9,470 nucleotides of DNA from Magnetococcales bacterium (lineage in GTDB: Bacteria; Pseudomonadota; Magnetococcia; Magnetococcales; JADFYX01). The notes under the pieces were generated by a model that was given only the letters and a program-made list of their open reading frames with translations, made no database searches and was not told the DNA's origin. The number at the start of each line of letters is the position of its first letter. Within the stretch, counting starts at the first letter, position 1. The stretch covers positions 1 to 9,470 of the forward strand of contig JADFYX010000079.1 of NCBI GenBank assembly GCA_015232795.1. Direction: 5' to 3'. This document shows, in pieces, positions 7,404 to 9,470 of the stretch. Made by a program: the position numbers and the translations under genes.

Positions 7404-7484
7404 TCAGTTCACTATGCGCACCAATTTGTCCCATTCCGCCATGTCACGGGTGGCGTTTTGGGACGTTCTCGCTACGGGTTTCAT
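7404..7484 (-). other. Small unassigned ORF between the antitoxin and the transposase remnant
   Basis: A 26-codon frame (MKPVARTSQNATRDMAEWDK and a short tail) starts at an ATG overlapping the stop of the transposase fragment (ATGA) and ends just before the antitoxin frame becomes recognisable. I do not recognise it. It does not resemble the C-terminus of a HigB toxin, nor the transposase sequence expected after the break. It may be a scrap of a third inserted sequence. Coding status is doubtful. Confidence 0.2.
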
Positions 7485-7888
7485 TTTTTCACAAGCTCTG
7501 AGTTATCCATGGGGAAAACATCCATGTCGATAGCCACATGACCAGTCGCTAGAGGTGTCACCGGAACCTCGGCGTTTTCCATGAAGTCAATGGTGCTGTA
7601 AGCAATGACTGGCTCCCAAATTTCTGCTCCTGCATCCATACGTTGGTGTAAACTGGCAATGGACGGAACATTTTTGATCCCAAGGGATTCTTTAAAAAAA
7701 TCATCATCTCGAAACTGGGCAACTGCCTCAAAATCACTTTTTCCCTGACAGAGCAACCCAATATAGCTTTTGGCCATGTCGCCGTGGGAAATACCGTGTC
7801 GTAGAGGCATCGCACGCTTGAGTTCTTTTTCCAGGTTTACAAACCGATTCAGGCAAGTTCCTACCAGTGCCAATCCGCTACCAGATTG
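7481..7888 (-). pseudogene. Internal fragment of an IS1380-family transposase
   Basis: The minus-strand frame is open from 7888 and reads SGLALVGTCLNRFVNLEKEL, then LRHGISHGDMAKSYIGLLCQ, GKSDFEAVAQFRDDDFFKES, LHQRMD, and VTPLATGHVAIDMDVFPMDNS. This is the N-terminal third of IS1380-type DDE transposases; the first catalytic Asp is expected in the DxDVxPxDNS stretch. The stop comes right after DNSELVKK, where full members continue with a GVSRTYKGxDGYAP-like segment, so most of the catalytic domain is missing. The native start is also missing: a TAA sits at 7889-7891, and the only possible start is a TTG at 7873. Both ends are therefore broken, and no terminal inverted repeats can be paired. 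The fragment begins 6 bases from the stop of the uracil-DNA glycosylase gene. It cannot encode an active transposase. Confidence 0.75.
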
Positions 7889-7894
7889 TTAGGA

Positions 7895-8770
7895 TTATTT
7901 GTCTAATTCTTGCAGTAGCTTTTGCAGTTTAAGAAGATCCTGCCACCCTGCATTTTTTTTGCTTGGTGTGCGCAGATAATATGCAGGATGAAAGCTGGCT
8001 ATTACGGGAATTCCACGCCATGAAAAAGATTGCCCCCGTGCCTTACCAACAGGCCCATCATAGCCCAACAGACACAACAGAGCGAACTTGCCCAAACAAA
8101 AAATAGCTTTGGGACGGATAATCTGTAACTGATCAATTAAATAATTTTGGCAAAGAGCTATCTCTGCATGCAAAGGATTGCGATTTCCCGGTGGGCGACA
8201 TTTTACCACGTTGGCTATATAGATATCCTCTCTTTTAAAGCCAATAGAGTGGAACATTTTATCTAATAATTTACCAGAATCACCCACAAATGGCTCACCC
8301 AGACGGTCCTCATCTGCCCCTGGCCCTTCACCTACAAAAACTACAGGGGCGGTGGGACTACCAACACCAAACACCGCCTGTTTACGGGTTAAATGAAGTT
8401 CACAACGTTGGCAACTAGCTGTTACAGCTTGCAATTTTACAAGTTGTTCGGGTCTATCCTTATGCTCGACAAAAGCTATAAGTGGTTCGTCAGCACTGGA
8501 TTTAAGCAATGTTTCTGGTTTTGGAAGAGTTGGGGCTGGCTTTGTTGTTTTAGCCGCTCTTTTTGGGAGGGGTGGCGATGTGTTCTGGGTAAAAGAAGAA
8601 CCAACACCAGCGACCGCCCCACTTTTAACAGGAATAAAAGCAGGCAGACCAGAATACTCCAAACTATCACCGGATAGAACATCTATGCCACTCAGTTGCC
8701 AATACTCTAAAGTTGCCACCAACTCATCACTGTTTATCACCGCAACCTCTACTTGCAAAATAATCATCAT
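7895..8770 (-). CDS. udg: Uracil-DNA glycosylase, family 4 type (Fe-S)
   Basis: Removes uracil from DNA to start base-excision repair. The catalytic domain covers about residues 115-291: GEGPGADEDRLGEPFVG (147-163) forms the uracil-binding motif with the family 4 GEGPG pattern, NVVKCRPPGNRNP (187-199) follows, and SFHPAYYLR (259-267) is the second active-site motif. Four cysteines, Cys120, Cys123, Cys191 and Cys207, sit where this family binds a 4Fe-4S cluster. Residues 1-35 form a conserved-looking N-terminal helix (DELVATLEYWQLSGID), followed by a Pro/Lys/Ser-rich linker of about 70 residues. The start is uncertain: ATG 8770 has no ribosome site, whereas GTG 8740 has AGAGG five bases upstream and gives VINSDELVATLEYW, which fits relatives better. 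The gene is divergent from the HIT gene. Confidence 0.92.
   Translation of the reverse strand: MMIILQVEVAVINSDELVATLEYWQLSGIDVLSGDSLEYSGLPAFIPVKSGAVAGVGSSFTQNTSPPLPKRAAKTTKPAPTLPKPETLLKSSADEPLIAFVEHKDRPEQLVKLQAVTASCQRCELHLTRKQAVFGVGSPTAPVVFVGEGPGADEDRLGEPFVGDSGKLLDKMFHSIGFKREDIYIANVVKCRPPGNRNPLHAEIALCQNYLIDQLQIIRPKAIFCLGKFALLCLLGYDGPVGKARGQSFSWRGIPVIASFHPAYYLRTPSKKNAGWQDLLKLQKLLQELDK
8746..8750 (-). promoter_or_regulatory. Candidate ribosome-binding site favouring a GTG start of udg
   Basis: On the minus strand AGAGG is followed by TTGCG and then GTG at 8740-8738, a good Shine-Dalgarno spacing of five bases. No comparable site precedes the longer ATG start at 8770. If used, the glycosylase loses ten N-terminal residues (MMIILQVEVA), which look non-conserved. 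Confidence 0.45.
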
Positions 8771-8798
8771 TGATATAACTACAATAGCACATTAATTT
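8770..8798 (+). promoter_or_regulatory. Possible promoter for the HIT gene
   Basis: TTGATA (8770-8775) matches a -35 box at five of six bases and stands 17 bases before TAATTT (8793-8798), a weak -10 match of three of six. It lies in the 60-base divergent gap where a plus-strand promoter for the HIT gene is expected. Part of it overlaps the longer udg start. Weak evidence. Confidence 0.25.
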
Positions 8799-8830
8799 AA
8801 TGAGCCAACCATCTATTTAAGGATGCCAAA

Positions 8831-9181
8831 ATGTCTGATGATTGTCTGTTTTGTAAAATTGCCGCAAAAAAAATTCCTTCCACCGTAATTTATGAAGATG
8901 AACATGTTTTTGCTTTTGAGGATATCGCTCCCCAAGCTCCGGTTCATGTGCTGGTTATTCCCAAGCAACATATAGCTAGTCTGGATATGCTAACTAAAGA
9001 GAATAGTGATATCATGGGTGTCGTCATGGAGAGAACGGCCCATATTGCCCGTCTTCTTAATGTGAACGATAAAGGCTACCGCACTATAATTAATACCAAC
9101 AGTGATGGTGGGCAGGTGGTTTATCATATTCATGTCCATATTTTAGGTGGAAAACCCATTGGGGCTATGGTCTCTAGGTGA
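8831..9181 (+). CDS. hinT: Histidine triad (HIT/HinT family) nucleotide-binding hydrolase
   Basis: Small cytoplasmic hydrolase family that cleaves nucleoside phosphoramidates and aminoacyl-adenylates, usually as a dimer. The 116-residue length is typical of HinT. The N-terminus has CLFCKIAAKKIPSTVIYED (5-23), with Cys5 and Cys8 as in zinc-type members. Then follow AFEDIAPQAPVHVLVIPKQH (28-47) and the catalytic triad motif HIHVHILGG (99-107, His99, His101, His103). ATG 8831 is preceded by AAGGA at 8819-8823 with a 7-base spacer, so the start is secure. The gene is divergent from udg and ends 78 bases before the next frame. The exact physiological substrate cannot be read from the sequence. Confidence 0.95.
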   Translation: MSDDCLFCKIAAKKIPSTVIYEDEHVFAFEDIAPQAPVHVLVIPKQHIASLDMLTKENSDIMGVVMERTAHIARLLNVNDKGYRTIINTNSDGGQVVYHIHVHILGGKPIGAMVSR

Positions 9182-9232
9182 CATGGATATAAATTTTCTG
9201 TAGACTTAAAATATTGATGCATCTCTAGGTGA
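9171..9232 (+). repeat. Short direct repeat TCTCTAGGTGA
   Basis: Two exact 11-base copies lie at 9171-9181 and 9222-9232, 51 bases apart. The first contains the HIT stop codon; the second provides an in-frame TGA just before the next gene. No inverted structure or known site is recognised. It may be a chance repeat or the trace of a small duplication. Confidence 0.4.
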
Positions 9233-9259
9233 AAAATAAGATGGGGGCAAGCTAATACC

Positions 9260-9470
9260 GTGGATATAGCAGATCAAGATATCTCTACCAATATTTTGGA
9301 TCAATACGACCAAAACATAAAACTTTTTACTGACCTTAAAAACCGTGAGATGGGCCTACTAACTGAGCTTATTAAAGATAGTGGAATAGATATTCACGCC
9401 ATTAAGGGTGAGGTTAAAAATCGTGATCGTATCATCTCTCCCTATTTAACTCTAGACCAACAACCACAAG
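9260..9470 (+). CDS. Partial gene, probable RelA/SpoT-domain (p)ppGpp synthetase-like protein (5' end)
   Basis: A frame of 70 codons runs to the window edge without a stop. The start is GTG 9260, the only usual start codon after an in-frame TGA at 9230-9232; a GGGGG run at 9243-9247 is a distant, weak ribosome site. The N-terminus NILDQYDQNIKLFTDLKNRE (11-30) and LLTELIKDSGIDIHAIKGEV (33-52), then KNRDRI, resemble the opening helices and first strand of RelA/SpoT-type synthetase domains (pattern helix, LLxEAGIxxHxIxxRVKxxxSI). The catalytic residues lie beyond the window, so activity cannot be judged. A small alarmone synthetase or a multi-domain member are both possible. It is cut by the window edge, not by mutation. 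Confidence 0.6.
   Translation, partial: MDIADQDISTNILDQYDQNIKLFTDLKNREMGLLTELIKDSGIDIHAIKGEVKNRDRIISPYLTLDQQPQ

Noticed and set aside
7221..7541. Plus-strand frame opposite the antitoxin and transposase fragment
   Set aside because: It lies antisense to two recognisable protein families and has no family signature of its own.
6693..7894. Intact toxin-antitoxin module or active insertion sequence
   Set aside because: No toxin gene is found, and the transposase lacks both ends and most catalytic residues; there are no matching terminal inverted repeats.
1..9470. CRISPR array, tRNA or rRNA genes
   Set aside because: No regularly spaced repeats, and no tRNA- or rRNA-like stretches were recognised by eye; a covariance-model scan was not possible here.

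Overview
The window reads as ordinary bacterial chromosome: AT-leaning, densely packed and mostly plus-strand. The organism is probably an anaerobic or microaerophilic Gram-negative bacterium. The corrin genes are of the anaerobic (early cobalt insertion) type: CbiX, CbiD and CbiG are all present, and no CobN or CobG is seen. Nothing in the sequence fixes the species.

Positions 1-6692 hold seven consecutive plus-strand genes of the anaerobic adenosylcobalamin (B12) pathway: cbiX, cbiC, cbiD, a fused cbiE-cbiT, cbiL, cbiG and cbiH (cobJ). Several junctions overlap or are separated by 1-6 bases, so this looks like one operon. The largest gap, 77 bases before cbiL, carries a small imperfect hairpin. 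Together these enzymes insert cobalt into sirohydrochlorin (CbiX), methylate C20 (CbiL), methylate C17 with ring contraction (CbiH), open the lactone (CbiG), methylate C1 (CbiD), methylate C5/C15 with decarboxylation (CbiET) and migrate the C11 methyl to C12 (CbiC). CbiF (C11 methylation), CbiJ (reduction) and CbiA (amidation) are not here and must lie elsewhere if the pathway is complete.

Positions 6693-7894 are a scar of accessory DNA. It contains an N-terminal fragment of an uncharacterised, probably mobile-element-linked protein family (plus strand), a HigA-type antitoxin that has lost its first residues and has no toxin beside it (minus strand), a 26-codon unassigned ORF (minus), and an internal fragment of an IS1380-type transposase (minus) that ends 6 bases from the stop codon of the next gene. 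It appears to be layered insertion and deletion at the 3' end of the B12 operon.

Positions 7895-9470 return to housekeeping genes: a family 4 type uracil-DNA glycosylase with four cysteines for an Fe-S cluster (minus), a divergent HIT nucleotide hydrolase (plus), and the start of a gene resembling RelA/SpoT-domain (p)ppGpp synthetases, cut by the window edge.

I found no convincing undescribed system. The points most worth a second look are the Cys/His tail of CbiX, the gene debris at the operon end, the orphan truncated antitoxin and the partial RelA/SpoT-like gene.
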